Source: Streptomyces roseofulvus
GTDB lineage: Bacteria > Actinomycetota > Actinomycetes > Streptomycetales > Streptomycetaceae
Reading direction: 5' to 3'
DNA: 64,000 nucleotides
Assembly (NCBI RefSeq): GCF_039534915.1
Contig: NZ_BAAAWE010000001.1
Location: 124,001 to 188,000 of the forward strand
Shown here: positions 1 through 8,303 of the stretch, in pieces
Layout: every line of letters starts with the position of its first letter
Numbering within the stretch: the first letter of the stretch is position 1
Notes under the pieces: generated by a model
What the model saw: the letters and a program-made list of their open reading frames with translations, nothing else
Database searches by the model: none
Told to the model about the DNA's origin: nothing
Position numbers and translations under genes: made by a program

Positions 1-13
1 AAGGAGCACGAGA

Positions 14-976
14 ATGCCCGGTCGTCTCCTCTGGTCGGGAGCAGTCACCTTCGGTCTGGTGACCCTTCCCGTATCGCTTGAGGCCGCCGTCGAGTCACAC
101 GACGTCCACTTCCGGCAGATCCACACCGAGGACGGCGGCCGGATCCGCTACCGCAAGGTCTGTGAGGTCGACGGCCAGGAGCTCACCGAGGACGAGATCG
201 GCAAGGCGTACGAGATCTCCAAGGACCACCTCGTTCCGATCACGGAGCAGGACCTCGCCGGCATGCCGCTGCCCACCGCGAAGGCGGTCGACATCGTCGC
301 CTTCGTCGACGCCGCTGACCTGCGCTGGGAGCAGTTTGGAGCCGGGGACTATTACGTGCGCCCGGCCGGACAGGTCGCCGCCAAGCCTTACGTACTCCTG
401 CGGAAGGCGCTCCAGCGCACCGACAAGGTGGCCATCGCGAAGTACGCGCTACGCGGCCGCGAGCGCCTTGGCGTCCTACGGCCGCATGGCGACGCGCTGC
501 TCATCCAGGGGCTGCACTGGGGCGACGAGATCCGTTCCCCTGCCGAGCTCGCGCCGCCGGCCGTGGACCTCACCGAGGAGGAGATCGAGCAGGCGCTCAC
601 GCTGCTGGAGTCGATGACCGTCGAGCACCTGGACGACCTCGGCGACCTCCTGACCGACCACTACACCGAGGCTCTGCACGAGGTGATCGAGGCGAAGGCC
701 GAGCACCGCGAGCCGCGGCCGGTAGCGGGCGAGGAGGCGCCGGCCGGGCAGGTCGTCGACCTCATGGCGGCGCTGGAGGCGTCGGTCGCGGAGGCGCGGG
801 AGCGCCGCGGCGAGGCCCCGGCGGGCGGGGGCGAGGCGACGGTGCACGAGATGCCGAAGCCGAAGAAGGCGCCCGCGAAGAAGACGGCGGCCAAGAAGAC
901 CGCCGCGGCGAAGAAGACGTCTGAGAAGAAGGCGCCGGCGAAGAAGGCTTCCCCGCGGCGGCGGAAGTCCGCGTAG
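14..976 (+). CDS. ku: Ku protein (non-homologous end joining)
   Basis: Bacterial Ku, the DNA-end-binding homodimer that recruits LigD for double-strand-break repair. The 320-residue product opens with the family signature MPGRLLWSGAVTFGLVTLPV and keeps the Ku core through about residue 230 (KVCEVDGQEL, then the VEHLDDLGDLLTDHYTEAL region). The last 45 residues are a Lys/Ala-rich tail with PAKKTAAKK-type repeats, as in Streptomyces Ku paralogues, and probably add non-specific DNA binding. An AAGGAG ribosome-binding site sits 7 bases before the ATG. No ligD is next to it here, and the upstream region lies outside the window. The next gene runs convergently from the other strand. Confidence 0.95.
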   Translation: MPGRLLWSGAVTFGLVTLPVSLEAAVESHDVHFRQIHTEDGGRIRYRKVCEVDGQELTEDEIGKAYEISKDHLVPITEQDLAGMPLPTAKAVDIVAFVDAADLRWEQFGAGDYYVRPAGQVAAKPYVLLRKALQRTDKVAIAKYALRGRERLGVLRPHGDALLIQGLHWGDEIRSPAELAPPAVDLTEEEIEQALTLLESMTVEHLDDLGDLLTDHYTEALHEVIEAKAEHREPRPVAGEEAPAGQVVDLMAALEASVAEARERRGEAPAGGGEATVHEMPKPKKAPAKKTAAKKTAAAKKTSEKKAPAKKASPRRRKSA

Positions 977-985
977 GCGGAGGCT

Positions 986-1330
986 TCAGTCGAGGCCGAG
1001 TTCGGTGTCGGGCCGGCAGAACGGGCACGCGGGGACCTTGCCCTCGGCGAGGACGGCGCGGGCCTGGTCCCGGCCGAGGGGCGCGGTGTGCTTCGCGGCC
1101 ATGCGGCAGTCGGCCAGGTGGACGCGGTCCGGGACCGGGCGGCCGCGCTCACGCAGGTAGCCCAGCACCCACGCGGGGCCCTCCGGCCTGGGCCGCTGGG
1201 GCCGCAGGGCGGCCTCGCGGGCCTCGATCTCCGCGATCCGTGCCCGCGCGGCGGCGCCGAGGATCTCGGCAAGCTTCGCGATCGTCCGCAGCTGCGGCAG
1301 GTCGTCAGGGAGGGGTATCTGCGCGGTCAC
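986..1330 (-). CDS. DUF6233 family protein
   Basis: Small Streptomyces protein of unknown function. It has the DUF6233 layout: an N-terminal LPDDLPQLRT motif, an Arg/Glu-rich helix (ARARIAEIEAREAALRP), a HLADCRMAAKHTAPL segment, and the closing ACPFCRPDTELGL motif with a Cys pair that may bind zinc. I chose the GTG at 1330 (114 aa) because it overlaps the stop of the upstream small ORF as GTGA, which suggests translational coupling. A longer start at 1390 (134 aa) would run through that neighbour. DUF6233 genes are often multicopy and found on mobile DNA in Streptomyces; the role is unknown. Confidence 0.75.
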   Translation of the reverse strand: MTAQIPLPDDLPQLRTIAKLAEILGAAARARIAEIEAREAALRPQRPRPEGPAWVLGYLRERGRPVPDRVHLADCRMAAKHTAPLGRDQARAVLAEGKVPACPFCRPDTELGLD

Positions 1331-1527
1331 ACCGACACGAGCGTCCGCGGGCGGTGAGTGAACGCCATCCCCGGCGCCGAAGCCTGACATGTCTGGCAGA
1401 GCGGGCAGCCTCCAGGGCCATAACGATGGCAGCGTTCATGACAAATCGCGCAGAGGCCGACCTGGTCTGACGGAGCCATCTCCGGCTTCAGGTTCTTCGG
1501 GGAGGGCTGATAGGGGGCGGTGGTCAT
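1327..1527 (-). CDS. Small Cys-rich (zinc-ribbon-like) protein
   Basis: A 66-residue ORF whose middle carries two Cys pairs, CAIC and CPLC...C, around a CHRYGPGGCPLC segment, resembling a treble-clef or zinc-ribbon knuckle. Its stop overlaps the GTG of the DUF6233 gene, so the two are probably co-translated. The start at 1527 is chosen from the ATG preceding TTAPYQ; an alternative ATG lies at 1578. It is divergent from the repair genes across an apparent SOS box. No function can be assigned, and it could be a chance ORF, though the overlap and cysteine spacing argue for coding. Confidence 0.5.
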   Translation of the reverse strand: MTTAPYQPSPKNLKPEMAPSDQVGLCAICHERCHRYGPGGCPLCQTCQASAPGMAFTHRPRTLVSV

Positions 1528-1616
1528 GGCCGGCGGCTTTCTCGGGCAGGGGTGGTGCCGCACCAGGGTGAAGCCCATGAAGTCGTTCGACGGTGCGGCT
1601 CGCGTTGCGCGATAAA

Positions 1617-1632
1617 TCGAACGTCTGTTTGC
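1617..1632. promoter_or_regulatory. Probable LexA SOS box
   Basis: TCGAACGTCTGTTTGC matches the actinobacterial LexA operator pattern (TCGAAC, 4 bases, GTTCGA) at 14 of 16 positions with the GAAC/GTT half-sites kept. It ends 9 bp before the ATG of the small ORF leading into the Y-family polymerase gene, an ideal place for repression by LexA. DNA-damage-inducible expression is inferred from the match alone. Confidence 0.65.
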
Positions 1633-1641
1633 ATTGTAGGC

Positions 1642-1893
1642 ATGGAGCGCACCACCTTCCCACTCGACCTGCTCACCGCGCAGACAAGGGCGACCGCCGC
1701 CTACCAGGCCCTCGCCGTCTCCCGCCCCGTCCATCCCGCCGCGCTCCGCCGTGCCCTGATCCACTGGGAGACCGCCGTGTTCTACCACCCGTACTGGACC
1801 GGCCGGGGCCGGTCCGCCGGCGGCCGCGCCGACCTACGTCGCGCCGCCCGGACCGCGCTCACCCACCGCGACCGGGAGGAGGCCACAGCATGA
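1642..1893 (+). CDS. Small protein coupled to Y-family polymerase
   Basis: An 83-residue protein (MERTTFPLDLLTAQTRATAA...) with no recognised domain. It looks mostly helical, with a HWETAVFYHPYWTGRGR segment in the centre. The ATG at 1642 is preferred over the upstream frame because it follows directly after the SOS box; no strong ribosome-binding site is seen, so it may be leaderless. Its TGA overlaps the next ATG (ATGA), tying it to the polymerase-like protein. By position it could be an ImuA'-like accessory partner, but I see no RecA-like motif to support that. Confidence 0.65.
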   Translation: MERTTFPLDLLTAQTRATAAYQALAVSRPVHPAALRRALIHWETAVFYHPYWTGRGRSAGGRADLRRAARTALTHRDREEATA

Positions 1894-2885
1894 GCGAGCG
1901 CGATCACGTCATCTGGCACGTGCGGTGCCACCCCGATACGACGCAAGACGCCTACCGCCGCGTCCTCGACCTCGCGAGCGAGTTCACACCGACCGTGCAG
2001 CCGCTGCCGCCCACCGCTTTCGTCGCCCAGCTGCGCGGCGCAAGCAAGGTCTTCTCCGAAGCCCCTCGCCGACTGGCACAGCGATTCCAGCTCCAGGCCG
2101 TCGCCAAACACGGCGTCCTCGTCCGCGTGGGAGTCGCCGACACGTGGTCGACGGCCGCGACGGCGTCCGCGCACGCCGGACCGTCCGGTGTGCTGCACCT
2201 CCCCGATCACCGCGCCGTCGAAGCCTTCCTCCACCCGCTGCCGGTCGACGAGCTCCACGGCATCGGGCCCGCGCAGGCCGCGAGCCTGCGCCGCTTCGGC
2301 CTGCACACGGTCGGCGCGCTCGCTGCGATGCCCGAGGACGTCGTCTGCCGCCTCCTCGGCGGCAAGCAGGGCCGCGTCATGCGCGATCGTGCCCGCGGGA
2401 TCGACCCCCGCGTAATCACCGCGCACCGGATGCCCGAGTCGACCAGCGCGCACACCGCCTTCCCCTGGGACGAGACAGATGCTGCGAGCGTGCGCGCCGC
2501 CGTGCTGGACCTCGTGGTCACCGTCGGCGAGCGGATCCGGCGCCGCGCCCAGGTCGCCCGCAAGGTCACGCTGACCATCGGGCTCGCCGGCGGCGCGAGC
2601 GTCTCCCGGACCCGGACACTGCCCGCCGCGTCCGGACACACCGAAGACCTCCGCAGCACCGCGTACCGGATCCTCGACGGCATGGCGCTCCAGCGTGCCC
2701 GCGTGCGGCGGATCGTGCTCACCGCCGAAGACCTGACAGCCGCCGACACAGGCCCCGGCACCCAGATGTCCCTCGACCCCGAGCGCGAGGCCAGGCTCCG
2801 CATCGAGCCCGTCCTCGACCGGCTCAACACCCGCTGGGGCCACCCCGTGGTCAGACCTGCGGCCGCCTACCGGCACGCCTCCTGA
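1890..2885 (+). CDS. Y-family DNA polymerase-like protein, catalytic residues missing (ImuB-like)
   Basis: A 331-aa member of the DinB/ImuB (UmuC) family. The helix-hairpin-helix DNA-binding region is clear (about residues 120-165: LHGIGPAQAASLRRFGLHTV), followed by a little-finger domain. The N-terminal palm is degenerate: the usual DMDAFFASVE start is absent, and where active enzymes have the catalytic DE (siDEaflDl) this protein reads LPPTAFVAQL. It should therefore not polymerise DNA and more resembles ImuB, which acts as an adaptor for DnaE2 in mycobacterial translesion synthesis. It ends with QMSLDPE, a possible beta-clamp-binding-like segment. It is translationally coupled to the 83-aa ORF and sits behind a SOS box, consistent with damage-induced mutagenesis. 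No dnaE2 is in the window. Confidence 0.8.
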   Translation: MSERDHVIWHVRCHPDTTQDAYRRVLDLASEFTPTVQPLPPTAFVAQLRGASKVFSEAPRRLAQRFQLQAVAKHGVLVRVGVADTWSTAATASAHAGPSGVLHLPDHRAVEAFLHPLPVDELHGIGPAQAASLRRFGLHTVGALAAMPEDVVCRLLGGKQGRVMRDRARGIDPRVITAHRMPESTSAHTAFPWDETDAASVRAAVLDLVVTVGERIRRRAQVARKVTLTIGLAGGASVSRTRTLPAASGHTEDLRSTAYRILDGMALQRARVRRIVLTAEDLTAADTGPGTQMSLDPEREARLRIEPVLDRLNTRWGHPVVRPAAAYRHAS

Positions 2886-2974
2886 CGCTGGCAGAGGACC
2901 GCATGATCACCGACTACCGTCGCCCCACGTGGCCCGTCAGCTGCCGATGTCCCCGAGTCCGGGCGGGGCGCTTG

Positions 2975-3828
2975 TCAGCCGTGGTCTTCCCATTCCTCGG
3001 CGCAGAACCGGGCTTCGCTGATCACCGTGTCTCCGGCCCGGGCGGCCCGGACGTACATGCCGAGCCCGTCCGGGCCGAGATCGCCGCCGCACCCGATGAG
3101 CAGGCCAAACTCGTCGTTCTCGGCGCGGCGTTCCAGAGCAGCGTCGATCTCGCTGAGGGTCCTGCCGATGAGGTCGAGGCCGTCGAAGGCGAGCTGGGGC
3201 CGGTCCGCCCGTGGACGGTCACGGCGCCGAGAGCGGGGATGCCCTCTTCGTACCAGTAGTGCGCGGTCACACCGGCGCCGTCGAACTGGTCCTCGGTCAG
3301 ATACCACTGCTCGGACTCCTGGTAGACCGGCCAGGGGAAGTGGCCGCGCCGCGCGGCTGGCACCTCGCCGTCCAGCGCCGCGGCCACCTGCTGAGGGGTC
3401 ATCCCGAACCGCAGCTGCCCCACGCTCTGCAGCGGAATCCATCCCCAGGACGGCCGGTCCTCCAGCGCTCTCACCGGCCACGCTCCCGGGTTCGCGCTCT
3501 CGTCACGGACGTCTCGCCAGGCGATGACCGGCTCCGTCCCGTACGGGTCGTCGGCCAGCTCCGAGGCGACGAACAGAGCCTCAGTCCTCACCCGGTCACC
3601 GCCCTGCAGATATCCCTCAGGCGACAGGACCTGCTCCTGCGTGGCGCCCATGGACACGCCCCAGGCAGCGACCTCCAGGTCCCCGCTCCAGTTCACCCGC
3701 GCCCGTGCCCCCTGCCGATCAGCGAGCGCGAGAAGGTCTGCGCGGGCCTCGGACGGAACCCGGTCGATGAGCTCCGCGTCGCCCAGGCGCACCACACCGT
3801 CGAACGGACGATCAACCGGCTCAAACAC
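2975..3828 (-). pseudogene. Frameshifted, 5'-replaced gene of unknown function
   Basis: Two overlapping minus-strand frames together spell one protein. The upstream frame gives a soluble segment (…RSPEGYLQGGDRV-type residues through HYWYEEGIPALGAVTVHG); near 3200-3230 the reading must slip to the frame that continues PQLAFDGLDLIGRTLSEID and ends at 2975. The beginning (about 3790-3828) is antisense to a transposase fragment, so the natural 5' end has been replaced. The family is not recognised. The middle, with repeated comparisons such as LRFGMTPQQVAAAL, resembles SMI1- or immunity-like Streptomyces proteins only vaguely. It could be a pseudogene or carry a sequencing indel. Confidence 0.55.
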
Positions 3829-3921
3829 GCCAGAGCAGTGGCCACCCGCTACGACAAGCGCGGCTACGTCTTCCTCGGCACCGTTACCGCCGCAACCCTC
3901 GCCATCTGGCTCCGCACGTGA
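3790..3921 (+). pseudogene. IS5-type transposase 3' remnant
   Basis: The frame ends with HTVERTINRLKHARAVATRY followed by DKRGYVFLGTVTAATLAIWL, the typical C-terminal end of IS5-family DDE transposases, including the Glu of the catalytic triad (VERTINRLK). Only about 44 residues survive, and the rest of the element is absent. It abuts and has overwritten the 5' end of the minus-strand pseudogene. Confidence 0.7.
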
Positions 3922-3935
3922 CGGCCGGACAAGTC

Positions 3936-5030
3936 CTAGGCAAACACCGCCTTGACCAGTGTCTGCTTCACCCTCTCGAACGTCCCGGCCATGGTGGGCA
4001 GGTCCATTTCGACGTCCCCGGAGGTCAGCGAGCCGGTCAGGGTCTTGGTGCCGTCGGGCGTGCTGTACATCAATGCGCCCCAGCCCCAGAACCCTCCGTT
4101 GTGGTGGAGGACAGTGCCGCCGCCGTCCAGCTCCTCAACGAACACCCCCAGGCCGTAACCCATCGTGGGGTCCGCGACGCGCATCTCGGCCAGAAGCTCG
4201 GGCGAGACGAGCTTGCCGCTGTTCAGCGCGGAGAAGAACGTGTGGAGGTCCCGGCTGGTCGAGATCATGTCGCCGGCGGCGGACACCCAGGAGGGGTTGA
4301 AGCGGGTGGTGTCGACCACCTTCCACTGTCCGGCGTCGTCGTAGCCGAAGTAGCCGTGGGCGTGCGGCTCGGGGATATCCTCCCGGGTCTCCGGAAGTAG
4401 GGTGCCCGTCAGCCCGAGCGGGCCCAGGATCAGCCGGTGCGTCTCCTCGGGCAGCGAGCAGCCGGTGACCTGCTCGATCAGCAGCCTGGCCAGGACATAG
4501 TTGGTGTTGGAGTAGCTCCAGGCCGTCCCCGGATCGAACCGCGCCGGCTTCGCCAACGCCCCCCGCACCAGCTCCTCCGGCCGGTAGGTCGCGTGCTGCA
4601 GGTCCACCCACTCCTTGCCCCACCCGGCGACCACACCGGGTTCGACCGACCCGTCCTTGGAGAACTCGCCGGTGAAGTTGAACAACCCGCTGGTGTGCTG
4701 CAGGAGCATCCGTACGGTGATCCGCCGGTCGAGCCGGAACTCGGGCAAGTGGTCGGCCACCAGGTCCTCGAGGCCGAGCCGGCCCTCGGCCACCAGCTGC
4801 AGGACGACGGTCGCGACAAAGGTCTTGGTGACGCTGCCGACCCGAAAGTGCCCGTCGGTCGGCGGCTTCGCGGTCCGGCCCAGCTCGCTCACCCCGGCGC
4901 TGCCGACCCACTCGCCGAGCTCGTCGTTCACGCGCAGCTGCACGCCGGCGAATCCGGCGTCGACGATCTCCTGCATGGCCTTCCGCAGCTCGGGGCGGTC
5001 CTGCGCGGCGGCGGTGTTCTGCTCACTCAT
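3936..5030 (-). CDS. Serine hydrolase, beta-lactamase/D-Ala-D-Ala carboxypeptidase family (class C fold)
   Basis: A 364-aa penicillin-binding-protein-like hydrolase with all three active-site motifs: SVTK (S66, K69), YSN around residue 171 (WSYSNTNY) and HNG around residue 310 (HHNGGFWGWG). This family includes carboxypeptidases, esterases and class C beta-lactamases; the substrate cannot be read from sequence. No signal peptide is visible, so it may be cytoplasmic or exported unconventionally. It is divergent from a MerR regulator across a 23-bp inverted repeat, and so is the likely target of that regulator. Confidence 0.9.
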   Translation of the reverse strand: MSEQNTAAAQDRPELRKAMQEIVDAGFAGVQLRVNDELGEWVGSAGVSELGRTAKPPTDGHFRVGSVTKTFVATVVLQLVAEGRLGLEDLVADHLPEFRLDRRITVRMLLQHTSGLFNFTGEFSKDGSVEPGVVAGWGKEWVDLQHATYRPEELVRGALAKPARFDPGTAWSYSNTNYVLARLLIEQVTGCSLPEETHRLILGPLGLTGTLLPETREDIPEPHAHGYFGYDDAGQWKVVDTTRFNPSWVSAAGDMISTSRDLHTFFSALNSGKLVSPELLAEMRVADPTMGYGLGVFVEELDGGGTVLHHNGGFWGWGALMYSTPDGTKTLTGSLTSGDVEMDLPTMAGTFERVKQTLVKAVFA

Positions 5031-5072
5031 GGTGATTCCTCATCTCGCGTCAGCGGGTGTGAGATGAGCGTG

Positions 5073-5095
5073 GACCCTGACCCAAGGTCAAGGTC
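5073..5095. promoter_or_regulatory. Inverted-repeat operator between serine hydrolase and merR
   Basis: GACCCTGACC and GGTCAAGGTC face each other across 3 bp, a near-perfect dyad in the intergenic region of a divergent MerR/target pair. On the minus strand it contains TTGACC elements usable as a -35 box for the hydrolase gene, the usual location for a MerR-type operator. Confidence 0.65.
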
Positions 5096-5125
5096 AAGGC
5101 AATGGAGGAGCGTTACTCTCGCCCC

Positions 5126-5902
5126 ATGGCACAGGGGCTCACGATCGGTCAGGCGGCGGCTTTCGTCGACATCACCGTCAAGACGGTGCGGCACTACCAC
5201 CGGCTCGGCCTGGTCGCCGAACCGGAACGCGACCATTCCGGCTACCGACGCTACGGCTCGACCGACCTGCTGCGCCTTGTCCAGGTCCGGGCCCTGGCCG
5301 GGGCGGGCGTACCGCTGGCCGAGATCGGCGATCTGCTCGACGCCGAGCCCGAGCGGTTCGTCACCGCCCTGGACGACGTCCGCCGCCGGCTCACCGAACA
5401 GATCGAGGAGCTGACCGCCCGCCGCGACACCCTGCACCGGCTCGCCCACGGTGACCGCGCCCTGCTGCCCGACCGGGCCTGCGCGGTCCTGGAGCGACTC
5501 GCCGAGCTCGACTTCAGCCCCGACTACGTCACCACCCAGCGGGAGGCCCTGGTGCTGTCGCGGGCGCTGACTCCCGAGGTCTTCGACCTCTTCCTGGCCA
5601 ACCTCGAACACCGGCTCGACGACCCCGAGTTCGTCGAGCTGACCAAGCGCGGCTGGGAGGCGAGGTCCTGGGATCCCGACGACCCGCGGATCGAGGAGCT
5701 GGCCTCAGCGGTGGCCGCCAACCTGCTGGGCGCCCGCGCGCTGCTGACGCTGCCGACCAAGCAACCGCACGGTCCCGACGCGGCCTCCCGGTACGGCGTG
5801 GTCAACCACCACCGGGAGGACGAGGCACCGTCCGTCGCCCGGCTGAACGGGCTGGTCGAGGGGCACCTGCGCGCGGCGGGCATTGATATCCCGCGTCAGT
5901 GA
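5126..5902 (+). CDS. MerR family transcriptional regulator
   Basis: The N-terminal MerR winged helix is clear (LTIGQAAAFVDITVKTVRHY, then HSGYRRYGSTDLLRLVQVRAL), followed by a coiled-coil dimerisation helix (about residues 75-115) and a C-terminal effector region of about 130 residues. No metal-binding Cys cluster is seen, so a drug or small-organic ligand is more likely than a metal. I chose ATG 5126 (258 aa), which puts the HTH at the extreme N-terminus as usual; an upstream ATG at 5102 would add 8 residues. A TACTCT -10-like box lies just upstream. It probably controls itself and the divergent serine hydrolase. Confidence 0.85.
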   Translation: MAQGLTIGQAAAFVDITVKTVRHYHRLGLVAEPERDHSGYRRYGSTDLLRLVQVRALAGAGVPLAEIGDLLDAEPERFVTALDDVRRRLTEQIEELTARRDTLHRLAHGDRALLPDRACAVLERLAELDFSPDYVTTQREALVLSRALTPEVFDLFLANLEHRLDDPEFVELTKRGWEARSWDPDDPRIEELASAVAANLLGARALLTLPTKQPHGPDAASRYGVVNHHREDEAPSVARLNGLVEGHLRAAGIDIPRQ

Positions 5903-6008
5903 TGGACTGCTGCGAACTTAATCGCCCGGACAGAGCCCAGTGCTCGCCCTTCGTGCAGCCCGACATCGGCCCGCGCGGCAGCCTCGGCTCCACCCTGGCG
6001 TTCGCAGA

Positions 6009-7796
6009 TCAGTTCTGCCGGGCTGCTAGCCGGTTGCGTGCCCAGCGCTGGAGATCGCCACGGCGATAGAGGTACTCCTGTCCGTCCTGGCCGGCCAGAT
6101 CGGGGAACTCGGGGTCGTTGATCCGAGCCCACCGCAGACCGGCGAGGCTGACCCCCTCCAGCTCCTGCTGGGCGACCCGCAGCCCGATCAGCTCCTCCTC
6201 CCCCGCGATCGGCGGTTCCCCGTCCCCCTCCCGGCCGGCCGGGGCTGCGGCTGCCGAAGCGCGGGCGGGCCCAGGAAGCGGAACAGGACCCGGGTCGGGG
6301 GCGGGCTGGGACTTGCGGAGGGTGAGCGGCTGGTGCCGTCCGGGGATGCCGGCCATGGCCCAGGCGCGGGCTTCGGCTTCGGAGAGGTTAAGGACCTGGG
6401 TCTCGCGGGCGGTGCCTCCGAGAACGACCTGGACGCGACCAGGATGGCGGGTCGGCTTGGGGGCCGGGGTGACTTCGGGTACGAGCATCTTCCAGGCGTT
6501 CATGGTGTAGCGCACGAGGATGCGGGTGGAGAAGTTCTCGCGCATCTCGGGGCCACCGAGCGCGCGGGCGGTCGCGGACTGCGCGACGAGCAGGACGTGG
6601 AGGCGTACCTGACGGCCCATGAACAGGATCTCGGCGAGCGCGTCGATCGCGGGCGAGGTCTTCGGGTCGTCGCTGGAGCGGATCTTCTCCCAGTAGCGGC
6701 GCAGCTGGGCCATCGTCGCGTTGATCTCTTCGAGGAGGATGACGATGCGGGGGCCGACGCGGTCGGGCTCGCTGGCGAGGACGTCGTCGCCGAGCTGTTC
6801 GGCGAGGCGGATGCGGCGGTGTCCTTCGGTGCCGAGGGCGATGAGGGCGTCGTGAATGTCGGCGATGTCGCGGCAGTAGTTGACGCCGGGGATGCCGCGG
6901 GCCCAGGTGTGGGAGATCCGTTTGAAGTCGAGGATGTGGGCCTGGGCGCCGTTGTGGAGGAACTGGCAGGCGATGGTGCGCAGGATGGTGGACTTGCCGC
7001 CGCCGGTGCCGGCGGAGATCAGGACATGCGGGGAGTCGTGGTCGAGGTCGACCGACACCTTTTTCTTCCCCGCTCCCAGTCCGATCAGTGGCGCGGACTC
7101 GGGTACGGAGGCGAGGAGGTCGCGTACGCCGGGGTCGTCCAGGCCGAGGGAGGCCGGGGGTCGGTCCTTCTTCTTGACGATCAGGTGCGGGTCGCGGCCG
7201 GCCAGCCGCCAGGAGAACGAGGCGTTCTGGAGCGCGAGCTTCTGCATGACCAGCTCGGCGACTTGGTCCCGGTTGAACTTCAGGTGCAGGGGGAGGTCGA
7301 TGCGGATCTCGGCGTCGTCGTCGGAGAAGTCCGGTGGCACGTGAAGGTAGGTGGCGGGGTCGGTCTGCTCGGAGATCCCCAGCGGGTCAGCGAGCGCGTG
7401 GTGCAGCGGCTTGACCCACTCCCCCATCAACTCGCGCCGCTCCCGGCCCTTGACCCGGTACGCGACCCCGCCCGCGGTCGTGGCGAGCAGCGCGGCGGGG
7501 CCGCCGTAGGTGAGGGCCTGGGCCATGGCGTCGGGGTGGGTGAGGTAGGCGTACGCGCTGCCGGCGGCTGCGGCCAGAGCTGCGGTGCGGACGGTGAGCC
7601 GCTGCCAGCCTGCCCTGTATGAGGAGCGGCGTACGGGGGCGTCGAGGTTCTTCGCGATGATCTGGCGGCCGGGGCGCAGGAAGGTGGCGTCGGTGCGCCG
7701 GATCCCGTCGAGGTCTTCGCCCGCAAAGAAGCGGGTGGCGACTGCGGCCAGGTTGTCGATGGCCTCGTCGAGACCACGGGAGTGCTGGGAGGACAT
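6009..7796 (-). CDS. FtsK/SpoIIIE-like DNA-translocase ATPase
   Basis: A 595-aa membrane-linked ATPase. Two hydrophobic segments (about residues 52-68 and 77-95) precede a motor domain with Walker A GTGGGKST near residues 260-268 and Walker B IVILLEE near 350. The C-terminal 80 residues carry a helical region ending LYRRGDLQRWARNRL that resembles a MerR/excisionase-type DNA-reading helix. Streptomyces plasmids and integrative elements use such proteins (Tra/TraB type) to pump double-stranded DNA between hyphae, so a role in transfer is likely; a role in chromosome segregation is less so. The upstream region contains the tandem 12-bp motif shared with the secretion operon, implying common control. 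Confidence 0.88.
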   Translation of the reverse strand: MSSQHSRGLDEAIDNLAAVATRFFAGEDLDGIRRTDATFLRPGRQIIAKNLDAPVRRSSYRAGWQRLTVRTAALAAAAGSAYAYLTHPDAMAQALTYGGPAALLATTAGGVAYRVKGRERRELMGEWVKPLHHALADPLGISEQTDPATYLHVPPDFSDDDAEIRIDLPLHLKFNRDQVAELVMQKLALQNASFSWRLAGRDPHLIVKKKDRPPASLGLDDPGVRDLLASVPESAPLIGLGAGKKKVSVDLDHDSPHVLISAGTGGGKSTILRTIACQFLHNGAQAHILDFKRISHTWARGIPGVNYCRDIADIHDALIALGTEGHRRIRLAEQLGDDVLASEPDRVGPRIVILLEEINATMAQLRRYWEKIRSSDDPKTSPAIDALAEILFMGRQVRLHVLLVAQSATARALGGPEMRENFSTRILVRYTMNAWKMLVPEVTPAPKPTRHPGRVQVVLGGTARETQVLNLSEAEARAWAMAGIPGRHQPLTLRKSQPAPDPGPVPLPGPARASAAAAPAGREGDGEPPIAGEEELIGLRVAQQELEGVSLAGLRWARINDPEFPDLAGQDGQEYLYRRGDLQRWARNRLAARQN

Positions 7797-7852
7797 CGGT
7801 GGCTCCTCGAAAGGGATCAGCGGCGGACGTGCTTCTCACCCTTCGGCACCGG

Positions 7853-7927
7853 CTTCACCACCGGACTTACCACCAGTCCGCGGGCCGTATCACAGTTGGA
7901 CAACCGTGCTTGGCGTGCCGTGGTAAG
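7853..7927. promoter_or_regulatory. Tandem 12-bp motif cluster upstream of the FtsK-like gene
   Basis: CTTCACCACC (7853) and ACTTACCACC (7865) are spaced exactly 12 bp apart, and GTGGTAAG recurs in the other orientation at 7920-7927. The same RTGGTRAG units occur at 37646-37730, 46910-46936 and 48615-48634. The rest of 7797-8268 shows no convincing gene; it is the leader and promoter region of the minus-strand FtsK-like gene. Confidence 0.6.
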
Positions 7928-8268
7928 TCACGTTCCCGTGCCATGCCGACCACGGTGTCGGCCCGGGAGGCCGTAGGGCAGTCCTCGTGAGTTTTCCGGC
8001 AGGCCAGCGGCGGGGGAGGCTGGTTCGGCGGGATGCTCCTCCCGCCCGCTGAACGTCGATGGCGACCTTCATACTCGCCCGCTTCTGTCCCAGACGGATG
8101 GATCTGCAACTCCCGCGCAATGCTCCCCTCTCGTCCCTACCGGGGCAATCATCGGCTCCGACTGCGGAGCCCCCTCGCCCCAGAAACTGCAAAACCGCAG
8201 GCCAGGAACATAGAACAACCCATCCGAGAGGAACACCTGCTGCACGCGACTCATGATCTGGGTCGCCT

Positions 8269-8298
8269 GGCTGGGGCGCCGAAAGAAGCGCCCCAGCC
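8269..8298. terminator. Strong hairpin terminator after the immunity gene
   Basis: An 11-bp GC-rich stem (GGCTGGGGCGC with GCGCCCCAGCC) closes an 8-base loop, just downstream of the minus-strand immunity ORF. No T-run is obvious, as is common in Streptomyces. It may also insulate the FtsK-like gene region. Confidence 0.65.
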
Positions 8299-8303
8299 TT
8301 CCC

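Noticed and set aside
5903..8268. A clt/TRS-type transfer locus (GACCCGGA-like 8-bp repeats) next to the FtsK-like gene
   Set aside because: I looked for repeated 8-mers of this type around the gene and saw none.
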